Source: Pterobdella sp. o SKG-2022 (Eukaryota > Annelida > Clitellata > Hirudinida > Piscicolidae). From it: a stretch of DNA of 64,000 nucleotides. Under the pieces are notes generated by a model. That model was not told the origin of the DNA and made no database searches. It saw nothing but the letters and a program-made list of their open reading frames with translations. Below are positions 63,701-64,000 of the stretch, one piece after another. Each line of letters begins with the position of its first letter. Position 1 is the stretch's first letter. The stretch lies in NCBI GenBank assembly GCA_964035795.1, contig OZ038321.1, forward strand, positions 6,980,079-7,044,078, written 5' to 3'. A program made the translations under genes and the position numbers.

Positions 63701-63927
63701 AATAATATTAATACTGATACAAAGAAGCCAACCAAATGCAGGGATGACCGTTTTTTATTAAGGATGAACTTCTGCGTTTTCTGCAGAAGTTGAGGTCCTC
63801 CCACTGAAGCCAGCATCAAAGCTTCTGCCTGGTAGTCGACCTCCAAACACGCCCTCACTGCCTTCTCAAAGTCTCCCACCAACAAACACTCTGTTATGTT
63901 GCCTTCCTTTTCTATGAGAGTGGTTTG
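58587..63927 (-). CDS. SEC31A: COPII coat protein SEC31 (C-terminal part), 11 exons
   Basis: This is the outer COPII coat subunit that assembles with SEC13 on vesicles leaving the ER. Exons 5'->3' are 63927-63733 (upper end uncertain), 63529-63403, 63262-63117, 62847-62659, 62396-62109, 60532-60267, 59771-59639, 59490-59386, 59305-59180, 58977-58906 and 58772-58587; all phases agree and 610 residues are covered. Landmarks are LLVGDFEKAVRACLEVD, LASVGGPQLLQKTQKF, SDWKEALTLILTY, LQSKAQLCYIVAGN, LNTYAGLLAEQG and a Pro/Gln-rich middle, then TAWNDPPML, the coiled AVRKKIDDVNKKLEGLYDLL and the final ASDYNAALQSHHQLVNSGSF. The N-terminal WD40 part lies beyond the window. A 7-Gln run lies in the 59386-59490 exon. 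Confidence 0.93.
60662..60743 (+). repeat. (AT)n array in SEC31 intron
   Basis: About 40 AT units with a single AG interruption at 60699-60700. Confidence 0.9.
61250..61615 (-). mobile_element. RTE-like LINE 3' fragment in SEC31 intron
   Basis: This is a 5'-truncated copy matching the 3' end of the 49.8-52.0 kb element (shared segments encoding [20 protein letters not shown] and a DAYDR-type sequence). It shares the 3' terminus AATAAAATGATA. It lies in the same orientation as SEC31. Confidence 0.75.
63263..63402 (-). repeat. Tetranucleotide arrays filling a SEC31 intron
   Basis: In this 140-nt intron, (TATC)n units start at the donor (GTATGTATCTATCTATC) and (ACAT)n units end shortly before the acceptor. 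Together they form most of the intron. Confidence 0.8.
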
Positions 63928-64000
63928 CTTGATTGTGACTTCAATGTAGTTTAGAATATTTAGTTGAAATGAAAATGTTTATGAGTTTGTACATTGAGAT
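63928..64000. other. Upstream SEC31 sequence, intron or more exon
   Basis: An acceptor-like ATCAAG precedes CAAACCACTC at 63927, but the frame stays open above it. The exon end is therefore undecided. Confidence 0.4.

Overview
The window is AT-rich nuclear DNA from an invertebrate animal. Its genes have GT-AG introns, its intergenic space is long and AT-rich, and it carries long dinucleotide arrays and many decayed retroelements. FoxQ2, a homeobox gene and a band-4.1 gene with FERM, FERM-adjacent and C-terminal domains place it in Metazoa. The sequence alone does not fix the phylum. There is no sign of bacterial gene layout.

Six host genes can be modelled, most of them by splicing short exons. 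They are EXOSC4/RRP41 (+, 5727-7152, 4 exons), an intronless FoxQ2 forkhead gene (-, 25872-27410), an ANTP-class homeobox gene whose homeodomain is split by a 51-nt intron (-, 37507-38286), a protein 4.1/coracle gene (-, 41153-52682, 16 exons), a 3-exon NEPRO-like gene (+, 55447-58175) and the 3' part of SEC31 (-, 58587 to the window end, 11 exons). In the two large models every exon junction agrees in phase. The NEPRO-like and SEC31 genes are tail to tail, about 410 bp apart.

Most other recognisable DNA is mobile. 2.1-5.5 kb is a decayed APE-type LINE carrying a nested tRNA-derived SINE. 9.6-12.5 kb holds R1-like and CR1/Jockey-like remnants. 12.5-20.9 kb is a graveyard of Penelope-like elements (RT plus GIY-YIG), one of them flanked by inverted repeats. 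30.6-34.5 kb is a long LINE with C-terminal zinc fingers whose 3' end runs straight into a (GT)n array, with a second, pure (CA)n array just beyond its 5' side. RTE-like copies sit in introns of the 4.1 gene (49.8-52.0 kb) and SEC31 (61.25-61.6 kb).

The host genes are functionally unrelated: RNA exosome, two transcription factors, the cortical cytoskeleton, a nucleolar candidate and the COPII coat. I found no operon-like or defence-like system. The most interesting items are the SINE family with an L2-type tail, the inverted-repeat Penelope element, the homeodomain split at codon 53, the in-frame Asn-rich expansion inside a LINE reverse transcriptase, and an orphan promoter-like cluster followed by a three-codon exon with a perfect donor at 36.47-36.55 kb.
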